A DNA stretch of 64,000 nucleotides from Fragilariopsis cylindrus CCMP1102. Its lineage: Eukaryota > Bacillariophyta > Bacillariophyceae > Bacillariales > Bacillariaceae. Both the position numbers and the translations under genes were made by a program. Under the pieces are notes generated by a model, which worked only from the letters and a program-made list of their open reading frames with translations, was not told the DNA's origin and made no database searches. Of this stretch, positions 1 to 12,167 are shown in pieces. The first letter of the stretch is position 1, and each line of letters starts with the position of its first letter. The stretch spans positions 1 through 64,000 of the forward strand of contig FMBT01000469.1 in NCBI GenBank assembly GCA_900095095.1, in the 5' to 3' direction.

Positions 1-3000
1 TGATCGCTTGGTTGAAGAAGAAGACCGAAAGTGGTGTCATGATAAGATTGATGAGGTTGCACGGAAATGGTTTGCAGGGGTAGACTTTGATACAGCGTTG
101 AAACGACCTATCTTCTACACCACTTGGCTAAGCAAAGAGACACGTAAGGTGAATCGCGAAGAGTTGAAGGAATTTTTGGCAGCTCGTTTGAGGGTATTCT
201 ACGAAGAAATGTTGGACGTAAAGCTCGTTGTGTTTGATGAGGTGCTCGAGCACATCCTTCGAATCGATAGGGTCCTTCGTCAACCGATGGGTCATCTACT
301 ATTATGTGGAGACGCTGGTGCTGGAAAAACTGTGTTGACGAAGTTTGTGAGGTATGTGTGTCTTTTTTCATGATTTTGTGTCAAAAAATGTGATGAGCTA
401 TTTTTTTCTTCTCATGCTATCTATAATTCAATCGTACATACCCGTGACTCGGTATTTGTTCAATCTTTTGCTTTGTTTCTAACATCAATTATTGTTTTGC
501 GAAATGATTAAGCTGGATGAACGGGTTGAATGTATTTCAAATTAAGGCTCATTCGAAGTATGGACTGTCAGATTTTTATGAAGATCTAAGAGATGTTATG
601 AAACGCGTTGCGTTAAAAGGAGAGAAAATTTGCTTTATCTTCGATGAAGCGAATTGTCTTAATACCTCGTTCATTGAAGCAATGAATGCATTACTTGCTA
701 GTGGAGAAGTTCCAGGTCTATTTGAAGGTGACGAGTATACGGCACTCATGAATGCAAGCCGAGATAGTGCGCTGAAAGAAGGTATCATTCTCGACAGCGA
801 AGAAGAATTGTGGAAGCGATTTACGAATCTTGTTCAGAAGAATCTTCACGTTGTATTTACAATGAATCCAAGCGGTGGTGATTGGAAAAATCGATCGACT
901 ACTAGTCCTGCTCTGTTCAACCGTTGTGTCGTCGATTGGTTCGGAACTTGGGGAAGCAAGGCTATGGCCGAGGTAGGTAAGGAATTCACGATCAAGATTG
1001 ATATGGGTGATCTTGGTGGTTTCTCGTATGGTTCGGCGAGGGTGCGTCCTTGATGGACCGTGTCTCCGAAGTATTCGATAGTAATGGTGGTTTACGACAA
1101 GCAGTCGTAGCAGCCCTCGTTGATCTTCATCTAATTGCGAAAAAACTGCCGATGATGCTGGATCACAACCAAGTAGTGTCAGCAGAACTTTCCTGTCGCC
1201 GAGAGATTATTTGACGTTGATTCAAACTTTGTTTCGTGCCTGAACAAGCGACGTGCGGAAGTTGAAGATGAGCAGCTGCACGTCAATGCCGGTCTACAGA
1301 AACTTAAACAGACCCAAGATAATGTTGCAGAATTAAAGACGAGTCTTGGTGAGAAAACTCATGTACTTCGTGAAAAAGAAAAGCAGGCCAACGAGAAATT
1401 ACAGCAGATGGTCGCCGATCAAAATGTTGCCGAGAAACGTAAGGACGAAGCCGAAAAGATGAGCGAATCGGTTCAAAAGCAACAGAAACAAATCGATGAG
1501 CGTAAGGAAGAAGCCCAGCGAGATCTGGACGAAGCGGAACCAGCTCTTCGTGCTGCACAGACGAGCGTGCAAGGAATCAAAAAACGCGATCTTGACGAGA
1601 TTAAGGCATTGGCACGTCCTCCTGATAACGTTCGCTTAACTCTTGAATGCGTTGCAATTATGCTTGGCGAGACGAAGGTCGAATGGGGTGCTGTGCGAAA
1701 GCTTTTAGCTAAATCCGAATTTATTCCAAGTATCTTGAATTTCGATGCTAATTCACTTTCTCCGAAACAGATTAAGCTTGTTCGTGAAAAGTATTTGGAT
1801 GGGAATCCTGATCTTTCCGTCGAGAAGGTTAGCAGGGCGTCTACGGCATGTGGTCCTCTTTATGCATGGGCAGATTCCTTGGTAAAGTACTCCACGGTCT
1901 ATAATAGAATCCAGCCCCTTCGTGATGAGGTAGAACAACTCGAACAGGAATCGTCTTCCGGAAAGGAGAAACTTGAGACTGTTCAAGCCGAAGTTGATTC
2001 ACTCGAAAACTCAATCGCGCAGTACAAGGCAGATTACGCGACACTCATCCGAGACGTTGAAGCCCTGAAGAGTGAAATGGAGTCAGTGTCGAAAAAGGTC
2101 GATCGTGCAGAAAGTTTGTTAAAATCTTTGGGTCATGAAAGTGAACGATGGGAAAAGAGTGCCGAGGGATTCCAATCTATTCTACGCAGTCTCGTTGGTG
2201 ATAGTCTATTATTGGGTGCCTTCCTAACATATTCAGGGTTCTTTGATTTCAAGAATAGATCTATTATGATGGACAGGTGGAAAAATACCCTTGAAACATT
2301 AGGAATCGAATGCCACGAAGAACTTGGGATTGTTGAATCGCTCAGTACAGGTAGACAACGAGTGCAATGGGAATCTGAAGGATTACTTGGTGACCAATTA
2401 AGTTTGGAAAACGGCGTCATTCTCGAACATGCGGTCCGATTCCCATTGTTGATTGATCCGTCTGGAAATGCTATCAATTTCTTAATGAAGAAACTTGAGA
2501 AGCGTAAAATTCAAAAGACAAGTTTCCTTGACAAGGCTTTTGTCAAAACGTTGGCGGGAGCAGGTGCGTATTTATTAAATCATCTTTGGATTCTTACACA
2601 CCAACACATTGTTCTTTCATTTTGATCCATTTTGTCAAATATACACTCACTTTGTGCTTTATTTATTTATCTATCTACCTAACTATTATATCCACGAAAA
2701 AAATAAATATAGTTCGTTTCGGGACCGCTTTACTCGTTGAGAATGTTGAGCATATCGATCCTATATTGAACCCTTTATTGAATAAGGAACTTCAACGGAC
2801 TGGTGGTCGTACTTTAGTCCGAATCGGTACAGAAGATATCGATTATAGTCCCGACTTTATGATCGTATTAAGTACGAAGAATCCTGCGGTGCATTTAACT
2901 CCGGATGTTTGTTCTCGTGTCACACTGGCTAATTTTACAGTTACTCCTGCAAGTCTTCAAAGTCAAAGTTTAAGTAAAGTCTTGAGTTACGAAAAACCTG

Positions 3001-4589
3001 AATTGGAAACACAGCGTGCTGCCGTACTGAAACTTCAAGGAGAACAAAATGTGAAACTTCGTGAGCTTGAAGATCAGATGTTGGCTAAAATTAGTGCCTG
3101 TGAGGGCAGTATATTAGAAGACGACGAAGTTGTTGCTGGGATGGAAGTACTGATGACGGAGGGTGCACAAGTCGAAGACCAAATCGAACAAAGTGATAAA
3201 GTTATGGCACGAGTACATTTAGCTGTTAGCGAATTTGAACCATTTGCAGCGATCTGTCGTAACGTTTTCATTTTGTTAGGTGCACTTCGTGGTATTAGTT
3301 ATCTCTACGAATTTTCATCGAACACGTTCATGACTATTTTGGAACACGTTTTGAAGGAGAACAAGTCCAACAGTAGTGGTGGCGATGGTGCATCAGAAGC
3401 ACAACGGATTTCGGAACTTAAGACGGCCCTTTTCAATGAATTAGTTTCACGGATTGCACGTGGTCTTAAATCGATTGATAAGGTCGCATTTTCGGTCCTG
3501 TTAGCACGACTGTTTAAGTCGGATGATTCAATTGGTGGAACAGAATGTGAAACTACCGATGATTATATTGCAGCATTCGTACAAGTTTTTGGTAATGACT
3601 TTGATTGGCAAGGTCGTGATGAACTTCATGCTGTTGTTGAAGAAATCGATTCAACGTCGCCACTTTTGATTTGCAGTGCACCAGGATATGATGTATCCGG
3701 ACGAGTTGAAAGTATGGCACGTCAGACTGGAAAAGAATTACATTCTGTCGCTATGGGAAGTTCTGAAGGATTCGATACGGCAGAATCATTAGTTTCAGGA
3801 GCATCGAAGAGAGGTACATGGGTGATGTTAAAGAATGTCCATTTATGTCCCGATTGGTTGAATGAAACATTCGTTAAGAAACTTCAAACGTTTGGTCATT
3901 CTACTAACAAAGATTTTCGACTTTTCATTACGAGTGAGATTAGTCCAAAACTCCCCACGGCATTATTACGTTTGAGTGATATTATTGTTGCAGAAGGAAG
4001 CAGTGGTATTAAGGCATCTATGACACGATTCATGTCGACTTTTTCGAAATCACGTCTTGAAAATAGTCTTATCCGTAACAGATTATATTTGTTAGTAGCA
4101 TGGACTCATGCGGTACTTGAAGAACGTGTCCGATACGGGTGGACGTACGAATTAGCGGAAGCAGATTCTGTGAACGCATTGAAGGTCATCGACGATCTAA
4201 TTAGCGTACAGATCATGGATCCTGACCAGATCCCATTCGATGCGTTATGTACTACATTAAAGGTTGATGTGTTCGGTTCAAAAATTGCTTTAGTAGATAA
4301 TCAAGATGTCATTGATATCATGATTGATTCAATCTTTACAAAGAGTGCATTTGATTTACAATTCCCATTAGTTCCAGCGCTTAATGAAAGTCCCGTATTA
4401 CCCGATTCTTCTTCACGTGATGATATTAATAAATGGATAACAAATTTACCATCACATACACCACCAACGTGGGTGGGATTAGGCGAAGATGCAGAAATAG
4501 CACTAGAAAAAGTCAAGGCGGAAACAATCCAAGCGACGGTACAGAAAGTAACGTCTGCTGTGCTGACTAGTAGTGGCAGCTCCAAGTAA
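1..4589 (+). CDS. DYNC1H1: Cytoplasmic dynein heavy chain, 3' part (5' end outside window)
   Basis: Minus-end microtubule motor; this part covers ring domains AAA4 to AAA6 and the stalk. Exon to 351, intron 352-512, exon 513-2563, intron 2564-2712, last exon 2713-4589; both introns are GT-AG and restore the family sequence (KFVSWMNGL, LAGAVRFGT). AAA4 shows Walker A GDAGAGKT and FDEANCL, then [16 protein letters not shown]. The stalk coiled coils lie near 1250-1600 and 1930-2160 with the microtubule-binding tip between them. AAA5 has [12 protein letters not shown]6 has [10 protein letters not shown] and [11 protein letters not shown]. The match to cytoplasmic dynein-1 rather than axonemal chains is clear from the WMNGL..FQIK block. 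The frame moves three times between about 1040 and 1250, each as if one base were missing. The protein stops just after the TPPTWVGLG block, so the large C-terminal domain of animal dynein-1 is absent, and the AAA5-AAA6 link is roughly 100 residues shorter than in human. Confidence 0.93.
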
Positions 4590-5044
4590 ATAAACAAATT
4601 AATCACAAATAATTCTAAATATTTACCTTAACTACACAATTATAAATAGAATAATACCAATTGCATCACAATATAAACATCTATTTTGTATTGTAAGTAC
4701 TACAAATAGAAGACGACCAATTTGTTTCGTAGACATGCGAGTCGATCTTTTCTATACCGTTTTTTCTTAAATCTTTCCTCCTCACCGAACCTACTATCCG
4801 GTAATAGTTTCGCCTTTCGAATGACAAGTGAGTGAGTCGTTGAAAGACTTACCAGCCAAATACCTTATAACCGGGAGCACATCCTGTGATAGGTAGGTCA
4901 ACATGATTTTGTAGTTAGCTACACATCTCTATGCCCCTTTCTCTTGTTTTATTTTGATGATGTCAACATATATTTTGCTCATAATGTTCAACACTGTTCA
5001 ATTAGTAATTAATGTAGATTACATCATCACTGACATTTATTTTG

Positions 5045-5086
5045 CCTACCCAAGTAATGTATATAGCATTACTACTGGGGTAGGGA
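5045..5086. repeat. Imperfect hairpin, arms CCTACCC...AGTAATG
   Basis: The left arm, CCTACCC followed by AGTAATG, faces the right arm, CATTACT...GGGGTAGG, across a short TATATAG loop. It sits about 460 bases after the dynein stop, so it could be a 3'-end or transcript-end structure or a small foldback element. No known family recognised. Confidence 0.5.
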
Positions 5087-5848
5087 AAAAAACAATTTTA
5101 AGTTGACAGTAAGTCTTGTGATTCTTCTTCTTGCGTAGCAGAACTTTTCTCTAGAATATGGATACCCAAGCTCTGCAGTCCCTTCTGATCGTGGTTTTTG
5201 TTCAAGAATCCATCATCATTAGTGTGTACAACAACCAAAAGTGGATCTACAATCTGTAAATGATGCAGTAAGTAGTTGGATGTAAGTTGGTTGTTAAATG
5301 AAAGACTTGACCTACAACTTGTCTTGGAACTGGTTACAGCACTACTGCAATGGGTAGCAAACTCAGTACCAGAAAAGGGTCTGAACAGGGTGCTGGTACT
5401 ACAACCCTCATATGTATATTCATACCAGGGAGATAATTAATTCTGTACTTTGCGCAACACTAGCTAGATGAAGACTTGGTACACCAAATGCAACAAACTT
5501 AGTCCCAAACTAGGGACTGAACTGGGTGAACACACATATACACATATACACACATACACATGAAAATATATGCCAGTAAAAAGGTGAGTTGTTATTGGTG
5601 TTATGCTAGTTCAACATGGATCAGGGCGTTGTGACTGCTGACTCTATTAGGAGTGTTGATGAATATAATATTATTGTCTGTATAGGACTTTCTTTTATAT
5701 TTCTTTATTATTACTGTGACAAATAATTGAATCAATAAGAAAGGTGGGAGAATTCTGTCCCCTCCACAGAGATTACACAAATACAAAATTTTCTTAGTTT
5801 TTCTTTGAGTGCACTGCACCTTTTGAAATAGTATTGCACTTGATAAAA

Positions 5849-5905
5849 AGAAGCTAGCTTGCTGTTTATAGCAAATAAGTTTGTATAAAAAGCAAGCTAG
5901 CTTCT
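5849..5905. repeat. Perfect 15-bp inverted repeat with 27-base spacer
   Basis: AGAAGCTAGCTTGCT at 5849-5863 is matched exactly by its reverse complement at 5891-5905. Each arm contains the self-complementary word AAGCTAGCTT, so alternative pairings are possible. It may be a foldback or MITE-like relic or a transcript hairpin. Confidence 0.75.
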
Positions 5906-6412
5906 ATTCTATGACTGCATACATGCACACTATTTAATTAATTGATTTGATTCACTACTTACTTCCACCATTAAATCCACAGTGTATATATACTCTACAT
6001 ATCTATATTTGTATTACTAATAGCTAGCTAGCTACTGTAACTGATATGAAGGTTTGAATGCTGTTTACTACTACTAGTAGTATCACTTGAATTTCTTACT
6101 CTTCTCTTTTTCTGAAGTACTGTAATCTTACACGCGACGGCACGTGGAACGTAGCATTAGATTTCCCATGATTAATTGGACTGACTGACTTTATTACTGT
6201 ATTCATTCTTCGTAAAATAAAAATAAACATTCAATCCCGTCTGCTACATCAAATGTTTTTACTCATGATACGTAACTTTAGTATCGCCGAAGTTCATGTC
6301 TCAACGTATTAATTTCCGTCATTCTCGTTCATTTATGTATGATAATTAGGGAAAGCTTGTTCGAGAACTGGCTGGGTTATTATTCTTAACTGACTAACGG
6401 CCTCATTATATC

Positions 6413-9144
6413 TTGATCAAAGTAAAGATTCCTACTTCGCCGAAGTCCTCTTCTATCAATGCAACTGAATTAATGATGTTCGTCGCTCATGAAACAAATA
6501 AGTATCAACATTCAAAATATTATTATAATAATATAGTATTATTACCGGTATGCCGTATGCATCTCTCTTCATGTTCACAATCTTCGCGATCAATTATCCG
6601 TGTGAATCATTCAGCAGTTTCGGCGTATTTATTCACTCAGTTTTTTGGTATTCATCATCAACAACACCAACAAATCAAGAACAGCTGCAAGAACAAGAAC
6701 AAGAACAACAGCAACACAACAACAAGAAAACAACAAAAGGAGGATCGACAGCATCTATACAAGCTATCCTCTTCCTCTGGGCCTGGTCGTTTTATGGTCA
6801 AAGTCAAGTTCGGCAAGTCAAAGTCAGCTCATTTCCAAGGAATCATAATAAAAATGAGTTTCTCTATTCCAAAAATATACACAACGATGAATAATAAAAC
6901 GGGAAGGGAGAAGCTAAAGAAACACAGTAGTAGTAGCCGCCGCATGTTCAGCAGCAGCAACAGAAATGATCAGCATTTATCGGTAGTTGTAGAAGATGAG
7001 TATAGTATCCCCGTTTTGATGGTAGACGATGGCAATATTAAACCTACCAAGAAGAAGAAGAAAAAGAAGAAGAGGATTCCGAAGAATCATAATGAGAAAT
7101 CCTCATCATCATCACCTGCTCGAAAACAGCAACAACATAAGAAGAAGAAGAAGAATAACCAAGATTCTTACTAAAAACAGTAGTTCTTCAGCATCCACAT
7201 TACTTCGAAGTAATGCAACAACTGATAGTGTTAATGGTGATAATGATTATGACAATGATAATATAATGATGGCAATGATGCAATGGCAATGACTATGGTA
7301 ATGGATATGGCAGCGTACGGAACTTTCGAAGTTTTAGAAGTTTTGATAGTAGCAACAGCAGTAACGTTGGTCGATCTGGTGATACTACGACAAGCACTTA
7401 TGAAGAACAATTCAATGAATATAGTCGTTTTATCTTAGGTTATTTGACAGGTGGTATTACGAAAAACACTAATACTAATAAGGATCAAAATGACTTTGAT
7501 GACGATGTTGACTTTGATGATGAAGTGTCATCATCATCATCGTCGTCAACGTCGTCATCATTTGACGATGATATAACGACGTCATCATTTGATGATAATT
7601 CAACGATGGCAAGTGATCTTTCGTATATTACGACGAATACCAATACTGATTTTACTATTAATACAGTTTCGGTCAATGATGGAGCAGTGTGCAATGGCAA
7701 CAAAAAGAAGAAGAAGAAGAGAATGATAATAGCCAAGAGCTACAACAACATCACCAAACCACAACCAGTATCAGATAATATAGTTGAATTAGTATTGGTA
7801 GTAGATTCGTGTGGTTCACCGATTGCTACAAATTGTTATGCGCCATACTTTCTCACGACTATACCATTCCGAGAACCGGTACCACCATCTGCTGCTACTG
7901 CTGCTGCTGCTATCAGTAAATATGATCAGGAGAAGGATAATGATGATAGTAATATTCGTAATGATAACGACCTTGGTTATTCATCTAAAAAACAGTTACA
8001 ACAACAACAAGAACAACAACAGGTACAACAACAATTATTACAACAAAACAACTCACCTAGTAACAACGGCAACAACAGCAACCAAGCAATAGCAATAGCA
8101 ATGAAAAATATAAGAGCAGAATCTGTAGCAGTAACAAAGTTGGTGGTACTGGTGGTGTTAAGCTCGTCTATAAACAACGCATCAACGGAAGTAACAGCAG
8201 TAACAGTAATAACAGAAGTGGAGGCGGAAGTGGAAGCAGACTACTAGTAGTAACAAAGCTAGTGGTGGTGGTCGTGGCGGTGGTACTAAGGTCATCTATA
8301 ATCAACGCATGAATAAGAAGAAATCTGCTACTACTATAATAATAAACAACATCAATACACCAACGTCAGTTGTGATAAGAAAACTGGTGGTGCTTACTGT
8401 GCTAGTGATCCTGGTGTTGATAGTGGTGTTGGTGTTTCTTCTGCTTCTAAAAATGCAGTGATGCAGGCACCTACAACAAATCGATCAGTATTATTAAATG
8501 TCAATGATGCTAATGGTAGTAAGGAGGATGACAAAGAAGAGGAACGAGACGATAATATTATTATTGAGTCACCTAAAAAACGTTCAATAGAAGATTGTGA
8601 TAATTTCCAGGACGACAGCAGCGTTGTTATCATCGACAACGAACAAGAAGAGAATCGGGATGGTAACAACAACGTTAACGTTAACGTTAACATTAACAAC
8701 GAAGATGGTACGAGAAATGTCAATAAACAAACCGATACGGATCCTGCATTATTACTATTATCGAAATCAAAATCAAGATCAAAATTAAACGATGAAATAC
8801 CACTACTGCTACCCCAACAACTGTCACAAAGACTTGAACCAGAATCTGAACCAGAACCAGAACCACAACCGACTAAAATTGAACCATTATTAGTACGAAA
8901 TAATGATACACGTAATGAATTATCATGGAAACGTTGTGCAGCACGTAGTCAAATTAACAAAGGAACAAAATCTGTTCTAGAATTCCCTATAACAAATACA
9001 AACCAGAACAATTTTGATGATGAGAATATTCATACTGGTATTGATATCAACAGTATTATCAACAGCTTCTTTCTTCCTTTTTCTTGTGCAAGTGATAATG
9101 ATCTTACTATTATGTCTACAACGGCTACGGTTGCGGTTGAGTAG
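6413..9144 (+). CDS. Low-complexity Asn/Asp/Ser/Gln-rich protein, unknown function
   Basis: Not recognised. Protein-like sequence runs through overlapping frames: about 6413-7174 with KKKKKK and SSSS tracts, 7290-8247 (GYGSVRNFRSFRSF..., NEYSRFILGYLTGG, then Asp, Ser and Gln runs) and 8458-9144 (acidic, then EPESEPEPEPQP, then WKRCAARSQINKG). The frames follow one another as single-base losses would produce, so one gene of roughly 900 codons is likely. A short peptide pattern, SSNK...KxVYxQRxN, occurs twice in different frames (about 8130-8190 and 8245-8315), suggesting an internal duplication. Basic tracts such as KPTKKKKKKKKRIPK near 7050 look like nuclear localisation signals. The start is uncertain: the first codon at 6413 is TTG and an ATG at 6296 is an alternative. 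It could also be two adjacent genes. Confidence 0.45.
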
Positions 9145-10014
9145 TAAGTTTATGGTTAAAACCTCGGACCGTCGTTGGTGACGGCGGACCACCCCAAAAA
9201 ATGGACTATTCTCATAAAAAACAAAAAAAGGAAGGAAGGAAGACGAGAAAAGACTACAATTGTGAGTAGCTTTCTTTGTTTCTACTTTAACTTTGATTTC
9301 ATCTTCATAACGTACACGTACGTAAGTCTATATACAATTTATCTGTATTGATATAGTTAGATCCTAGAAGTATTTTGTTAGATTACTCTTTATATGTACT
9401 ACTAGTAGTTTGAGCGCGGAGATAGACGGGGCGAGTCTCGTCCAGTGGCACTACTAGTATATTTTCTACTGTAAAATATAAAATCATTTTTTCATTTTGG
9501 CATGTTTGAAATCCAATTTGGGGCAAGCACGGAGTACACGCGCTTCCTTCGTGCTTTGTTCCTTTTTCCATATATGCCCTTGGAGTGACGCAGCCAGTTG
9601 ACATATCATTTTGAAGAAGTCGCTCTAATATTACGAGTTCCATTTTTTTTTCCTTACTACAAAAATAACACAACAATAGTAACCCTAACGGTTGATAGGC
9701 AGACTTCCAATGTGAAAGCGAACACTGAAAGAGAACACTGTAAAGAGAACACTCAATGCCACACATAAGGAAAGAACAATTACATACACAGAGGAAAGAA
9801 CACAAGGATAAAAGGGATATCTTATGCTCTCACAATTTAGTATCACAAGAATAAAGTAAGGAAATGAAGTTAAAGTAGAAGACATACACATTCTATAGAA
9901 ATAGTCATTCCAACAAATATCCGCAACAAAAGCAGATATACCTACTACGAAACACTAACTCTACTATTTCTGGGATTACTCACACATCTTAAACGCATAC
10001 TACCATCAAATAAT
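9145..10014. other. Intergenic, no gene supported
   Basis: A 140-codon minus-strand open frame near 9383-9805 is Cys- and Leu-rich with no recognisable pattern and is probably chance. Three close copies of GAACACTg/t at about 9720-9755 are the only visible structure. The stretch probably holds the 3' region of the preceding gene and the promoter of the DUF6824 gene. Confidence 0.5.
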
Positions 10015-10584
10015 ATGACGACCTCATCTAAATCAACCACTACACTAGTAGGCGCTACTACTAATACTTGCGATAGTAGCAGCAGTACTGGGCAATACAA
10101 TATCGAAAAATACGACGTACTTTGTTATCGGGGCAGAGAATCTTTCAACAATATTGGTAACCGAAGGTTCAGGCTTCTGATTAGTTCAATATAGCATGCT
10201 ACCTGTCCTGCAAGGGTCGATGTGAACGAGGTCGTATGAATGTTTCACTCACCGAAGAACTATGTGGTATAGAACCACACCTGGACCAGGTATGCGTTTT
10301 TTCAAGCGGGGAAGAAACAATGGTGAATTGATTCAACTCGATTTCAAACAATGTAGAGAAAAAGTTGCACATGCACTTCGAGATGCAGCATCACAACAAA
10401 AAAATGGTAATAGCAGTAATAGTGTCAGCAATAATAAGTGCAAGGGAAAGAATATGTCCATCAGTAAAGAAACAATAACGAATAAACGACAACAACAACA
10501 ACAACAGTATCATTACCAAGAATTATCTTTATCCAATAACGTTCTTCAGAACCTGAACAATGACGATGTTATGAATGGATGATG
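10015..10584 (+). CDS. DUF6824 domain protein
   Basis: DUF6824 is a domain abundant in diatoms, of unknown but suspected nuclear or regulatory role. The start is ATG at 10015 (MTTSSKST). The N-terminal half is seen as KYDVLCYRGRESFNNIGNRRFRLLI, here split for length as KYDVLCYRGRES then FNNIGNRRFRLLI, matching the family's 'DVLCGRG...HxGNxxFR' block. A middle piece (CYLSCKGRCERGRM) and the C-terminal half, PGMRFFKRGRNNG and then QCREKVAHALRDA, match the family's PPGRFL and EKxxxALR blocks. These three pieces lie in three consecutive frames, each step as if one base were missing. The tail is Asn- and Gln-rich and ends at the TGA at 10580-10582. The usual Gly after DVLC is Tyr here. The domain call is firm; function is unknown. 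Confidence 0.75.
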
Positions 10585-12008
10585 AGTGAATGGGGAAACG
10601 ACAATTGGATAAACAACAACGACAACAACGACGACAACAACGACGGGTTTTCCTCGCAATGTTTATTTGAGCCGATCTCCTTATCTGATTTTGAATAGAA
10701 ATTACTAAACTAAACTAAACTAAACTAAAGTAAACTAAACTAAACCTATAGAAACAAATACTGCTAGTGTAGAAGGACAATTGTATCAAAATACTATATC
10801 TATATAATGGTAGGTAAAAAATGGTAAATATTATTTCAAGTTTTTCTTTTTTAGAAATTGGATATATATATATATATTTATATATATATTCTTCAATTAT
10901 AATAGATGAATGCCATTCTAAATAATCTTGATTGTAACTTCTATTATATGAAAAATCAATTGTAGCATAGCGCATATGATGTAAATACATACCTACGTAA
11001 CGCTGTAAAATCATTCATATTCTTCATTTTTTAACTTTTAATGATATACAATTTTTTCCTTTCCATTTATTTGTAGAAAAAAAAACATTACGTTCGATTG
11101 ATTCATTCATTCTACCTTGTGGCGTTGAAATAATATTTTATTGTAGTAAGTAAGTTACTATTATAAACTGTTACGCTTGAAGTACTGTACGTACGTCAAG
11201 TGAATTTCTTTCTGTACTGTATCTGGATCGACTCGACGGCAGCCGTAAAAGAGAGAAGGTGCATTAGTTATTGTTGCTTCAACGTACGTTCCCCATATTT
11301 GTTTGCTGTACAGTAGTATTATGATAGGCCTGCGTTTCATTGAAAGTAGAATCAATAATCGAATCCTAGTATGGCAATTAATGGACACTCGAATCTATTT
11401 GTTGTTGCATGCTGTTGTTTCGTTTATGCCTTCCAACTGTTATCTAATGCACTTGCTGCATGTCGACGTCTTCTTCTCCCATCCCTTAATAATGGAGTAT
11501 TAAGCGATTGATTCAATTCGAGTACAGTAGGAAGTACTGTAATTCGATTCCTATTCATATTGATAATGAATATATGCCTCTTGTTGAACTGGGAACGCGA
11601 CGCATTCCATAAACTTTACAGATGGTTATATTCAAATGGATTGATTCGAAGACCGAATCTGTTGTTATTACTGTAACTTGATGTTGCTGTTCTTTTCTTT
11701 CAAATGCCTTCAACAATGGTATTTAATGAGTCCTTCTGGTTTCCATCCTTCTCTTGTCCGTAAAATAGAACCTACTGTACTGTACCTGATACAAAAAAAT
11801 AGTCAGTCGTGCGTCCTCGGTCCGGCAAAAGACATCCCTTGATTTTTTGTTCTCCCTCATCTCCTCCCGCATACATACAAAGAAAAAGTCATCCAATAAT
11901 TGACCACGTTGTTGTACTGTACTCAGGCTCAATACATCACTCATCACTGCACTACCTTATACTGCTTCATTCCTACCGTAGTAGACCGACCGTGAGAGAA
12001 GAGTGTGA

Positions 12009-12062
<54 letters not shown>

Positions 12063-12167
12063 AAGCAACACACACACACACACGACGACTCACCAACTAC
12101 AGTACCTCCTGCTCACTGACTGTTGATTGACGGTCATTCATCAACTAGAATAATAAAATAAAGAATT
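10583..12167. other. Intergenic with simple repeats, no gene seen
   Basis: Contains (AAACT)n at about 10706-10745, an AT run near 10863-10890, several GTACTGTAC/TACAGTAC words and, immediately before the next gene, a GT run followed by a long GA run. Short open frames on both strands show no protein signature. Confidence 0.55.
12009..12057. repeat. GT then GA dinucleotide microsatellite
   Basis: A short (GT)n passes directly into about 19 GA repeats ending at 12057, roughly 110 bases before the ATG at 12168, so it lies in the promoter or 5' untranslated region of the next gene. Confidence 0.9.

Larger units (their letters stand above)
4590..6412. other. Intergenic, AT-rich, two hairpins, no gene seen
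   Basis: I see no convincing coding sequence between the dynein stop and the next low-complexity gene. The stretch holds two inverted repeats (5045-5086 and 5849-5905), a CACATA microsatellite near 5525-5560 and a loose direct repeat around the CTGAACnGGGTG words at about 5380 and 5530. A short open piece starting at 6296 (MSQRINFRHSRSF) could be the true 5' end of the following gene but cannot be proved. Confidence 0.6.

Noticed and set aside
1040-1250. Reading the dynein locus as a pseudogene
   Set aside because: The protein is conserved on both sides of each step and the same one-base-loss pattern affects unrelated essential genes, so a sequence error is more likely.
1304-2477. Several antisense open frames within the dynein gene
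   Set aside because: Shadow frames; the sense strand matches dynein throughout.
9383-9891. Two overlapping minus-strand frames rich in Cys and Leu
   Set aside because: No domain, no homology-like pattern, and they lie in the probable promoter of the DUF6824 gene.
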